This document shows positions 40,972 through 49,749 of a stretch of 64,000 nt of DNA, in pieces. Both the position numbers and the translations under genes were made by a program. The notes under the pieces are model-generated. The model was not told the DNA's origin and ran no database searches. It saw only the letters and a list, made by a program, of their open reading frames with translations. Source of the DNA: Streptomyces sp. NL15-2K (GTDB taxonomy: Bacteria; Actinomycetota; Actinomycetes; Streptomycetales; Streptomycetaceae). The number at the start of each line of letters is the position of its first letter. Position 1 is the stretch's first letter. The stretch covers positions 10,043,001-10,107,000 of the forward strand of contig NZ_CP130630.1 of assembly GCF_030551255.1 (NCBI RefSeq). The letters are read 5' to 3'.

Positions 40972-42190
40972 CCTGTTGGGTGCCAAAAGTCCCGCACATG
41001 CGTTGAGCTGGGCGTTCGCCAGACTGTCGTGATCTTCGTCAGGCTGTGTCGCGGTACTTGTGGATGAGTCCGCTGAGGACGTCGTGGCGCTGGATGTGTT
41101 GGGCGGGGAAGGGGATGACGTCCGGATCGTCGGCTGGTGCGCGAAGGTGCAGGGCCCGGTGCGGCCTTCCGGAGTTGTAGTGCTCGGCGTATTCGGCGAG
41201 GACACTCCGTGCGTGTTGCTCGTTGTAGATCAGCATCCGGTCGGTGCACTCGGCCCGCACGCTGCGGATGAACCTCTCCACGTGGGCGTTCATCCGCGGT
41301 GTCTGTCGCGCTCTTCAGGATCTCGATGCCGTCGGCGGTGAAGACGGCGTCGAACGCCTGGGTGTAGCGGCTGTCGCGGTCGCGTAGCAGGTAGCGGAAG
41401 CGGGCGGCGCGGTCTGCGAGGTTGGCGAGGAGGTTCCTCGAGAGCTGGGTGGCCCAGGCTGCGGTCGGGTGGGCGGTGACGCCGAGGATGTGCACGGTGC
41501 GGGTGCCGACCTCCATGACCACGAAGGCGTACAGCCTGGTCAGCGCGGCGGTGTCCACGTGGAAGAAGTCGGCGGCGAGCAGGCCGGAGGCCTGGGCGCG
41601 TACGAACTCGCGCCAGGTCGGGGCGCCGCGGCTTCGTCTGGGTGCGGGGCCGAGGCCGGCGCTGCGCAGGATGCGTCGGACGGTGGAGGCGCCGACGCGG
41701 TGGCTCAGGCGCCGCAGCTCGCCCTGGCTACGGGTTGAGCCCGAGGTCGGGTTCTCGCGGGCCAGGCGCAGGATCAGGGCGGTGAGTTCCTCGGAGATCG
41801 GCGGGCGGCCGGTCCGTGCGGGTTTCTGCTTCCACTTCCAGCGCAGTAGTCGCCGGTGCCAGGTGAGCAGGGTGCCGGGTGTGAACAGGCGGTGTCGGCG
41901 CAGCCGGGAGGGTAGGTGCCGGGCGAGGGCGGCGAGCACTGCGCGGTCCGGCCAGGTGAGGTGTGGCCGGACGCCGAGCTGGCGGCGCAGCACCGCGTTC
42001 TCGTGGCGCAGCGCGAGCAGCTCGGCGTCCTTGGTCCGCTGCGAGCGGGAGAGCAGCAGGAACAGTGCGAGGAGTCGGAGGAAGACCAGGTAGAGCATGC
42101 GCAGTGCCATGGGGTCCGAGCTTGCCGTGATCGCCCGGAGTCGCAAAGTGCCTGGTCAGATACTGTACGTCACTTCTGGAACCCTACAGG
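40972..42190. mobile_element. Insertion sequence, 1219 bp, with 27-bp imperfect terminal inverted repeats
   Basis: The left end (40972-40998) begins CCTGTTGGGTGCCAAAAGTC. The right end (42164-42190), read inwards, begins CCTGTAGGGTTCCAGAAGTG. Comparing the 27-base ends by eye gives 21 matches. The length fits a single-transposase IS. The left end interrupts the mutase GTPase fragment. No clear target duplication is seen in the flanks (GTTCGGCG on the left, GCTCGGTG on the right). Confidence 0.75.
41039..42110 (-). pseudogene. DDE integrase-fold transposase of the IS at 40972-42190, frameshifted
   Basis: From ATG 42110: a hydrophobic N-terminal helix, then LRHENAVLRRQLG, an HTH region, and the rve catalytic domain with Asp in ADFFHVDTAAL and RDRDSRYTQAFD. 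The frame breaks near 41297 after GIEILKSA; the rest (MNAHVERFIRSVRAEC with the catalytic Glu, HYNSGRPHRAL) is one frame over and ends at 41039. The family is in the IS3/IS481 neighbourhood. The break suggests the copy is dead unless it uses programmed frameshifting, for which no slippery site is obvious. Confidence 0.8.
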
Positions 42191-43573
42191 GCTCGGTGTC
42201 GTGATCGAGTTATGCGTGCGCCGCTTCCGCTGCGAGAACACTGCCTGCACGGCGGTGACGTTCGCCGAACAGATCGTGGGACTGACGACCCCGCACAGTC
42301 GGCAGACCCCGCTATTGCGCGGGCTGCTGACGCGGATCGGACTGGCCCTGGCCGGCCGGGCAGGAGCCCGCCTGGCCTCCGCGGTCGGCATCACCGTGGG
42401 CAAGGACATGCTGCTGCGGCTGGTCAGAGCCCTGCCCGAACCGGAGGTCGGCGAGGTGGAGGTCCTCGGCGTTGACACTTCGCCTTCCGCAAGGGCCGTC
42501 ACTACGGCACGGTGCTGATCGACATGGCCAATCACCGTCCACTGCATCTCTACGAGGGGCGCGAGGGTGAAGACCTCGCCGCATGGCTCCGCGACCACCC
42601 CGAGGTAAAGGTGATCTGCCGGGACCGGTCCAGCGGTTACGCGGAGGGCGCACGCATCGGAGCGCCGCAGGCCGAGCAGGTCGCTGATCGCTACCATCTG
42701 TGGGCTAATCTCGGACAGGCGGTCGAGAAGACAGTGAACGGTCATCGCTCCCGTCTGGCCGAACCGCCTTCGGAACCCGCAGACACCCCCGACGAACCGC
42801 AGGTAGTCCAGCTGCCGACAGAGCTGAAGATCGTGACTCGGCTCCGTGAACAACATGCTGCCGCCCACGAGTTGTGGCAGCAGGGGATGTCGAAGGCGGG
42901 GATCGGGCGGAAACTCGGACTGCACCAGGCCACCGTCCGCAAACTGGTTAACGCCCCCTCCGCGGACGACGTCGTCGCCAAAAGCCTGCAGCGGGCGCTT
43001 GTCGTCGACCCGTATGTCGGCTACCTGCACCGGCGCTGGAACGAGGGCGTCAGAAACGCCACCCAGCTCTACCACGAGATTCAGGAACAGGGCTATCCCG
43101 GAGGCGAGTTGGCCGTCCAACGTCATCTGCGGCAGTACCGCACCGGGCGCGGGCACGCACCCGATCCGGGGCCGAAGCCTCCGTCGGTCCGCGAGGTCAC
43201 CTCATGGATCATGACTCACCCCGAACACCTGCGGGACGAGGACGCCGGCAAGCTTCACCGGCTGCGTGAACGCGATCCCGAGCTGGACCGGCTCACTCTT
43301 CACGTCAGGAAGTTCGCCGTCATGATGACCGCACGCCACGGCGACCGCCTCGAGGACTGGATCACCGAGGTCGAACGAGACTCCCTCGCCCCACTCGCGG
43401 GCTTCGCCCGCAACCTCCGCCGCGACTTCGACGCCGTCCGCAACGGACTGTCCCTTCCCCATAGTTCCGGCGCCGTCGAAGGCAACATCAACCGACTGAA
43501 GATGCTGAAACGGCAGATGTTCGGCCGGGCCAGCCTCGATCTCCTTCGCAAACGCGTCCTGCTCGCGCGATGA
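42191..43573 (+). pseudogene. ISL3-family transposase, 5'-truncated and frameshifted
   Basis: Begins inside the zinc-finger domain (VIELCVRRFRCENTACTAVTF), continues through LTRIGLALAGRAGARL, and breaks near 42475: VLGVD is followed in the next frame by FAFRKGRHYGTVLIDM, consistent with loss of one base. The second frame runs 42512-43573 and includes the DDE core (VICRDRSSGYAEG, ADRYHLWANLGQAVE) and the C-terminal SSGAVEGNINRLKMLKRQMFGR. The first ~60 residues are absent, lost at the border with the upstream IS. Confidence 0.85.
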
Positions 43574-44321
43574 GTCCAGCCCGTCCGGATCACAAGATCG
43601 TCGACAGAACCAAGATCAGGGAAGGGCAGGTCGCGAACCGTCCGGTCTACGTCGTGATGGCGGTGACCGTGGACGGCACCCGCGACATCCTCGGTATCTG
43701 GGCCGGCGACGGCGGCGAGGGCGCCAAGTACTGGCTGCACGTGTTCACCGAGCTGAAGAACCGCGGCCTGGACGACGCGCTCATGCTGGTCTGTGACGGG
43801 CTCAAGGGACTTCCCGAGGCCGTGGAGACCGTCTGGCCTCGCACAATTGTCCAGACGTGCGTGGTTCACCTGCTGCGGAACTCGTTCCGTTACGCCGCCC
43901 GTCAGGACTGGGACAAGGTCGCCAAGGCTCTCAAGCCCGTCTACACCGCGCCCAGCGAGGACGCGGCCACCGAGCGGTTCCTGGAGTTCCAGGAAGCGTG
44001 GGGCCGGAGTATCCGGCGATCGTGAAGCTGTGGTCCGACGCCTGGGCCGAGTTCGTGCCCTTCCTCTCCTTCGACGTCGAGATCCGCAAGGTCATCTGCA
44101 GCACAAACGCGATCGAGAGCGTCAACGCCCGCATCCGCAAGGCCGTCCGCGCCCGCGGGCACTTCCCCAACGAGACCGCCGCCCTCAAGTGCATCTACAT
44201 GGCACTGATGAGCCTGGACCCGACCGGGAAGGGCCGCAAGCGGTGGACCATGCGCTGGAAGGCACCCCTGAACGCGTTCCAGATCGCCTTCGAGGGCCGC
44301 CTGACCCCGAGCAACAACTGA
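43574..44321 (+). pseudogene. IS256-family (Mutator) transposase, 5'-truncated and frameshifted
   Basis: Starts at KIVDRTKIREGQVANRPVYV, just past where the first catalytic Asp region of IS256 transposases would end. It contains LVCDGLKGLPEAVE and TCVVHLLRNSFRYA. The frame breaks at ~44012 (FQEAWG then EYPAIVKLWSDAW in another frame) and ends with VICSTNAIESVNARIRKA, holding the catalytic Glu region. Roughly the first 40% of the ~400-residue protein is missing. Confidence 0.85.
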
Positions 44322-44399
44322 CACCTCAACAACCAAGATCAGCCGTTAAGTTGACACACCCGACGAACGGGACGGTGGGGTGCCAGGTCTGCCATCTGG

Positions 44400-45574
44400 C
44401 GTGAGGTTGTCGTTGCTGAAGGGGCGTTCGCGCCCGGTCATCTCGGTGAGCTGACCTGGATCGTTCCGTTCGAGATGGTCGATGAGGCACTGTTCTGGGC
44501 CGGCGGGGTGCAGGCACGGGTGCGGGATCTGCCGTCCCGGGTCGTGGTGTATCTGCTGCTGGCGGGGTGTCTGTTCCCGGGGCTGGGGTGGCGGCAGGTG
44601 TGGCAGCGGCTGGTCGCGGGGCTGGAGGGGATCCCGGTTGCCTCTCCCACCGGCGGTGCGTTGTTGCAGGCCCGCAGGCGGGTGGGGGCGGCGCCGCTTA
44701 AGTGGCTGCTCGATCTGCTGCGCGGCCCGGCCGCGGGCATCGGCACTCCCGGCGTGTGGTGGCGGGGGCTGCTGGTCTGCGCGGTCGACGGCACGCTGAC
44801 GGCGGTGCCCGACAGCGAAGCGAATCTGAGCGTGTTCACCAAGCACCGCTGCAACAACGGCGGCGCCGGGTATCCGGCGCTGCGGCTACTGGTCCTGGTC
44901 TCCTGCGGCACCCGCACCCTGATGGACGCGGTGTTCGGGCCGACCAGCGACGGTGAGACGGTCGACGCCCCGCGCCTGCTGCACAGCCTGCGCGAGGGCG
45001 TGATCGTCCTGCTGGACCGCAACTTCACCGCCCAGGCGCTCGTGGCCGCCGTCACCTCGACCGGCGCGCAGGTGCTGGGCCGGGTGAAGAACAGCCGCCG
45101 CCTGCCCTGCCTGCGCCGCCTTCCCGACGGCTCCTTCCTGCCGATGTGCGGCACGGTCCCCGTCCGCGTCATCGACTGCGAGATCACCCATCCCACCGCC
45201 ACGGGCCGCAGCATCACCAGCTACCGCCTGATCACCACCCTGACCGGCCACCACACCCACCCGGCCGCCGACCTGATCACGCTCTACCACCAGCGGTGGG
45301 AGATCGAGACCGCCTGCCTGGAGATCAAGTCCACCTGAACACCGCCCGCGACCTGGTTATCCAGGCCGCGGGCGTCATCGCCGACACCGCCATCGACCTC
45401 GTCGGCACCATCGGCCGCCGTGTCCTGGCCGGCCTCATGCCCGACCGGCGCATCCGAACCCGGCCCCGCGTCGTCAAACGCGCGATCTCCAAGTACAACG
45501 CCAAAGGCACCGTCGACCGGACCAGCTACAAGGCCACCATCAGCATCAACATCCTGATCACCCCAGACCCTTGA
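44400..45574 (+). pseudogene. IS4-family transposase with internal deletion
   Basis: The conserved N-terminal region is seen from ~44406 (VVAEGAFAPGHLGELTW), followed by PSRVVVYLLLAGCLFPG, the DDE strand VCAVDGTLTAVPDSEAN and LLDRNFTAQALV. The catalytic segment ITLYHQRWEIETACLEIKST runs into a stop at 45338. The C-terminal end (LNTARDLVIQAAGVIADTAIDLVG to SYKATISINIL) resumes directly in another frame. About 50-60 residues normally found between the two are absent, so this is a deletion, not only a frameshift. Confidence 0.82.
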
Positions 45575-45659
45575 CGGTCGGGCCAAGACGCTGACTACAC
45601 GGCATTGGTTCCAGCCCAGGAGACCCATCGGCGGACCGAGTCGGTGCGTGCCGCGGCGG

Positions 45660-46583
45660 TCACGCGGACCCGGCGTCGAGTCTGCGGGGGCGGAGCAGGA
45701 TGCGGCGGAGGTCGCAGAGTTCGATGTCGAAGTTCTCGGTCGTGGTGCGCAGCCGGGAGAACATCGTGTCCGGGCCGGTGACCCAGAGCCGGTCGACGCC
45801 CAGCTCGCGCAGTGACCGGACGGTGTCGGCCCAGCGGATCGGGCGGACGAAACCGTCGAGCAGGCCCGCCCGCAGCTCCTGCGGGTCGGTCAGCACCGCG
45901 CCGTCCTGGTACGAGACGATCGGAAGCCGGGGCGCCGACAGGGCGTAGCCGGCGTACACCTGCTCCATCTGTGCGCGGATGCCGATGAACGCGGGCGCGT
46001 GCGCGGGCGGGCGCATGGTGTAGAGCGAGTACCCGCCGGCCTCGCTGATCGCCGCCTTGAAGCCGTCCAGCTCCGCCTCGCGCAGCGTCACCATGTGGAA
46101 GTCGGCGTCCAGCCGGCCGGAGATGTCGTGCCACTCCAGTCCGGCCAGCAGCGCGTCCAGGCGCTCCGCGGGCACCCGGACGAACGAGTGGGTGACGACG
46201 TCGCGATGCTCGGTGGCGAAGTAGCGCCGCTCGACCCGGGCGATCTCGTCCACCAGCCGGACCGTGTCGGCGAAGGGCAGCGCGCCGGTGTAGGCCAGCG
46301 CGGCGCGCTCCCCGAAGCTCGGGCCGACGACGTACTTCGGGGCGGCGCCGAGCCGCTGCTCGGCCCACTCGGCCAGCGCCAGGCACGCGACGAGCACCGC
46401 GATCTGCACCGGCTCGGCGTAGTCGTCGGGCGGCGCGTCGGCCAGCGCGTCGGCGAGGTGGTAGCCGAGCGCGTCGTTGGCCTCGGCGAGCCGTCGGCGT
46501 GCGAACGGATGGATCATCAGGAACGTGCCGAGTTCCGTGCGGCGGACGGGCGAGAGCGCCGGGAAGACGATCGCGGCGGTCAC
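45660..46583 (-). CDS. Discrete acyltransferase (malonyl-CoA:ACP transacylase-like) for PKS loading
   Basis: 307 residues, GTG start overlapping the ligase stop (GTGA). FabD-like fold with the nucleophile in VVGPSFGERAAL (GPSFGE in place of the usual GHSxGE) and a histidine in PPAHAPAFIG where normal ATs have FHS/HAFH. VSYQDGAVLTDPQEL and WADTVRSLRELGVDRLWVTGPDTMF fit the C-terminal half. The unusual motif surroundings suggest a substrate other than malonate. With the ligase next to it and a free N-terminal ACP on the PKS, it probably moves the activated starter onto that ACP. It ends 65 bp after a dead IS4 element. Confidence 0.82.
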   Translation of the reverse strand: MTAAIVFPALSPVRRTELGTFLMIHPFARRRLAEANDALGYHLADALADAPPDDYAEPVQIAVLVACLALAEWAEQRLGAAPKYVVGPSFGERAALAYTGALPFADTVRLVDEIARVERRYFATEHRDVVTHSFVRVPAERLDALLAGLEWHDISGRLDADFHMVTLREAELDGFKAAISEAGGYSLYTMRPPAHAPAFIGIRAQMEQVYAGYALSAPRLPIVSYQDGAVLTDPQELRAGLLDGFVRPIRWADTVRSLRELGVDRLWVTGPDTMFSRLRTTTENFDIELCDLRRILLRPRRLDAGSA

Positions 46584-48037
46584 AGGGACAGCTCGGCCGG
46601 CGCCCAGGCGAGCGGCTTGTCGACGATCGACCGGGCCGCCTGCTCCTCCAGCGCCTTCCGGTCGGGTTTGCCGTTGCGGTTGAGCGGCAGGCGGTCCATG
46701 ACGATGACCCGGTTTGGCTGCTCGTAGGCCGGCAGTACGGCGCAGATCTTCTCCCGCCAGGACGCCACGTCCCCACCGGCCTCGTCCTCGACGAAGAACA
46801 CCAGCGAGCTGCCGCGCCGGTCGTCCGGGACCGCGATCACCTTCGCCGAACAGCCGGCCTCCGCCATCCGTGCCTCGATCCGCTCGGGGTAGAGCGTGTA
46901 GCCCATCCGGTGCACGGCCAGCTTGCGACCGATGACGAACAGGTTGCCGTGAGCGTCCATCCGGCCGAAGTCGCCGGTACGCCGCCAGCCCTGCTCGGCC
47001 GGGGCCAGGTTCCCGTCCGGGTCGAGGTAGCCCTCCATGAGGTCCGGCGAGTCGACCTCGATCTCGCCGATCTCGTCCGGGCCGACCACCGCGCCCGCCT
47101 CGTCGACGATCCGTACGCCCATTCCCTCGACCGGCCGACCGGTGGCCACGGGGTTGTCCTCGGTCGCGAAGGAGATGTTGCCCAGCTCCGTGCTGCCGTA
47201 ACTGTCCAGCAGGGGCTTGCCGCACAGGTCGACGTACCGGTCGACCAGGGTGGGGCCCAGCGGGGCGGCCCCGCTGCAGAACAGCCGCACGCTGCGCAGG
47301 TCGGCCAGCGGGTCGGCACGCCGGGTGACCAGGTTCCAGATGCTGCGGTACGTCGCGGGGGTCGCGTCGAGCACGGTGGCGCCGGTGTGTCTCGCCAGGC
47401 GCAGCGCCCGGTCGGGCCGGCGGTACGGAGCGACCACCAGGGAACACCGCACCAGCCAGGCGATGAGCACCATGGACAGCCCGTACTGGTGGGAGAAAGG
47501 CAGCAGGGGCATCAGTACGTCGTCCGGGCGGTGCCCGATCTGGGTGGCATTGCGCTCCAGGTTCTTCAGGAACCGCGCGCCGGTCTTCACCACCCCTTTC
47601 GGGGTGCCGGTCGATCCGGACGACCACATGATCAGCCCGTCCGGGAGCCCGCGCCAGACATCCAGGTCCAGCGGGCCGGCCGGCACGGGTGAGGGCCGGG
47701 ACGCCGCGGCGGCCAGCAGCTGGTAGACGTGGGCGGTCTCGCCCTCGGTCGGCGGGGTCGCGTCGTCGTCCACGATCGACAGCGCGGCCCGGGTCAGCCG
47801 GTGGATGCGGGTGGTCTCCTCGGCCTTGTCCTGGTGGTCGACGAGCACGATGGACGCGCCGGCGTGGGCGAGGCCGAGGAGCACCGTGACCCAGGCGGTC
47901 GAGTTGTCCGCCTTGAACAGCACACGGGTGCCCGGGTGGACTCCCAGGTCGGCCAGGACCTCGGCGACGCCGACGGCCGACCGCTCCAGTTCGGCCAGGG
48001 GCTGGGCGGAGTCGGGTGCGAACACAGTGGCGCTCAT
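46580..48037 (-). CDS. Acyl-activating AMP-forming ligase
   Basis: 485 residues from ATG 48037 (GAAAGGA upstream); GTG 48058 is a possible earlier start. ANL-superfamily motifs: phosphate loop MWSSGSTGTPKG, LLDSYGSTELGNI, RRTGDFGRMD, the hinge VIGRKLAVHRMGYTLYP and the C-terminal lysine loop NRNGKPDRKALEE. It adenylates a carboxylic acid and transfers it to CoA or a carrier protein. Placed between a ureohydrolase gene and a discrete acyltransferase gene in one operon, it probably activates the PKS starter, with a guanidino or amino acid as the best guess. The sequence does not fix the substrate. Confidence 0.88.
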   Translation of the reverse strand: MSATVFAPDSAQPLAELERSAVGVAEVLADLGVHPGTRVLFKADNSTAWVTVLLGLAHAGASIVLVDHQDKAEETTRIHRLTRAALSIVDDDATPPTEGETAHVYQLLAAAASRPSPVPAGPLDLDVWRGLPDGLIMWSSGSTGTPKGVVKTGARFLKNLERNATQIGHRPDDVLMPLLPFSHQYGLSMVLIAWLVRCSLVVAPYRRPDRALRLARHTGATVLDATPATYRSIWNLVTRRADPLADLRSVRLFCSGAAPLGPTLVDRYVDLCGKPLLDSYGSTELGNISFATEDNPVATGRPVEGMGVRIVDEAGAVVGPDEIGEIEVDSPDLMEGYLDPDGNLAPAEQGWRRTGDFGRMDAHGNLFVIGRKLAVHRMGYTLYPERIEARMAEAGCSAKVIAVPDDRRGSSLVFFVEDEAGGDVASWREKICAVLPAYEQPNRVIVMDRLPLNRNGKPDRKALEEQAARSIVDKPLAWAPAELSL

Positions 48038-48075
48038 CGCCGGATGCCGTCCTTTCACGGGAGTGCGAGCGTCAG

Positions 48076-49194
48076 TCAGGTCAGCGGGAACTTCAGCTGG
48101 CCGGAGGCGATCGGGTTGACGTAGTCCGGGCTGACCATGCCCGCCTTCTTCATCGCCAGGCCGGTCAGGCCCTCGAAGATGGCCCGGCGGGCGTTCATCG
48201 TGGTCGAGTAGCCGGGGTCCAGGTGCGGTGCGATCTCCACCACGTCCATCCCGATGACGTTGGTCTCCGCGCAGATCCGCCGGAATGCCGGGAACAGCTC
48301 GCGCGGGGTCAGTCCGCCCGGCTCCGGCGTGCCGGTGCCGGGGGCGAAAGCGGGGTCGAGGACGTCGATGTCGAGCGACAGGTAGACGAACTCGGGCCCG
48401 TCGAGGATCTCCTCGACGACCTTGTCGAGCACCGCGGGGAAGCCCAGCCGGTCGATCTCCACCATGAAGTGGGTCCGCAGGCCGTTACGGCGCATCCAGT
48501 TGAACAGCGAGTCGTCGGGACCGGTCGGCGTGCGCAGCCCCACCTGCACGAAGTTCCTGCCCGGGATCCGCCTCTCCTCGATCAGCCGCCAGATCGGGGT
48601 GCCGTGGGTGACCCGGTGGCCGAAGATGTGCTCGTGGCAGTCCGGGTGGGCGTCGAAGTGGACCACGCCCACCTTGTCCGGTCCGTACATGTCGGCCAGC
48701 GCGCCGACGCTTGCGATCATCAGCGAGTGGTCGCCGCCCAGGATCACCGGCACGGCCCCGGTCTCCGCGACCTCGCGGACGGTCGCGGCGATGGACGGCA
48801 GCGACTTCTCGACGCTGAAGATGTCGACCGCCGCGTCCCCGTAGTCGACCACCTTGAGCTGGTCGAAGGGGCTTACCCGGGTGCTGGGGTTGATCATGAG
48901 TTCGGGAGTGTTGAACAGGTAGCGCTCGTCGGAGCGCAGCGCCCGCGGGCCGTAGGCGGCGCCCCGGTGGCCGGACGAGGAGTCCAGCGGCACACCGAAC
49001 ACCGCGACGTCGACGCCCCCGGCACGCAGGTCCTCCTGGTCGAGGCAGACCGGAACCCCCATGAAGGTCGGGATGCCGCTGTAGGCCGCCTGAAGGAAGT
49101 TGCGCCGCAGGTCGATCGGTCCGGGCTCGCGGGACGGGGCCTGAGAGCGGTCGATCGGTATTCGCCAAACCTCTTCGGCCTCGTTTTCCGTCAC
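48076..49194 (-). CDS. Agmatinase/guanidinobutyrase-family ureohydrolase
   Basis: 372 residues, GTG start after AAGGAAG. Binuclear Mn site motifs are intact: PVILGGDHSLM, VVHFDAHPDCHEH and YLSLDIDVLDPAFAPGTG. The family splits guanidino compounds to urea and an amine. The N-terminal ~50 residues (before CLDQEDLRAGGVDVAVFG) are longer than in agmatinase. In polyketide clusters with a 4-guanidinobutyryl starter a related amidinohydrolase unmasks the terminal amine late in the pathway; that role is inferred here from the operon with the ligase and acyltransferase. It is the first cistron of this operon, divergent from the LAL regulator gene. Confidence 0.88.
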   Translation of the reverse strand: MTENEAEEVWRIPIDRSQAPSREPGPIDLRRNFLQAAYSGIPTFMGVPVCLDQEDLRAGGVDVAVFGVPLDSSSGHRGAAYGPRALRSDERYLFNTPELMINPSTRVSPFDQLKVVDYGDAAVDIFSVEKSLPSIAATVREVAETGAVPVILGGDHSLMIASVGALADMYGPDKVGVVHFDAHPDCHEHIFGHRVTHGTPIWRLIEERRIPGRNFVQVGLRTPTGPDDSLFNWMRRNGLRTHFMVEIDRLGFPAVLDKVVEEILDGPEFVYLSLDIDVLDPAFAPGTGTPEPGGLTPRELFPAFRRICAETNVIGMDVVEIAPHLDPGYSTTMNARRAIFEGLTGLAMKKAGMVSPDYVNPIASGQLKFPLT

Positions 49195-49749
49195 GCTGCT
49201 TCCTTACTGTAAAAACGCAATGCGAGAACTGCCCGACGCGGAATGGCACGCTACTGAACAGCGATTCGCTGGCGAACCCCAGCGGATCCCCTACTCCCTC
49301 CAGCCGTAGGGGGGGTGAAAGATCAACCGGCTTCACCCCATTGGGATCTAAAGGGTGGGCAAATTATCCCCCCCCTCCCCTGGGTGAGGGGGTAGTATTG
49401 CTGACTGTCTGTCACCGTCGGACAACCTGTCGGCTGTCGACGAAAGTTGAGTGACTCTCAGGTCTCAGTAGCAATTGCGGCGAGTTCGTGTGTGACTGCG
49501 TCGACTTCGGGGTCAATGGGTGAAATTTCCCGCGCGCTGTAGCTGAACAGTGAAAGGGTGCTGTTCACGGCGCGATTCTTCTGCATTCATTCTCTGCTCA
49601 TCCTATGACTGGCATACTTTCACCGCTGTGGGTGCAGTCACAGGTAAGTCTATTTTCTTTCGTAATGGCAAAGCCTTTTACGCACCCCAATTGGGCGGGC
49701 CCCACGTCGCGTCACCCCATGGCGCGTTATCTCGTTCACAGGAGCACGT
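49195..49749. promoter_or_regulatory. Divergent promoter region between ureohydrolase and LAL regulator genes
   Basis: 555 bp, no gene. GC drops noticeably. CCCCTAC (49288-49294) and GTAGGGG (49306-49312) form an inverted repeat with an 11-base spacer ~95 bp from the ureohydrolase start. A C-run and AGGGGGTAG (49368-49395) can pair as CCCCCT/AGGGGG. AT-rich parts at 49560-49680 are likely promoter DNA for the regulator gene. AGGAG lies 7 bases before ATG 49750. Confidence 0.6.

Noticed and set aside
40101..41038. Continuation of the IS transposase frame into the mutase region (681-codon frame)
   Set aside because: After the frameshift near 41297 this frame has no homology; the true C-terminus is in the neighbouring frame ending at 41039.
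37110..43573. The two ISL3 pieces as halves of a single split element
   Set aside because: The N-terminal piece (MDVNEFVQ...) and the large piece at 42191 belong to visibly different ISL3 subgroups (different zinc-finger segments), and they lie on opposite strands, so they are separate remnants.
43941..44194. Minus-strand frames over the IS256 gene as separate genes
   Set aside because: They are antisense to clear transposase sequence and have no start signals.
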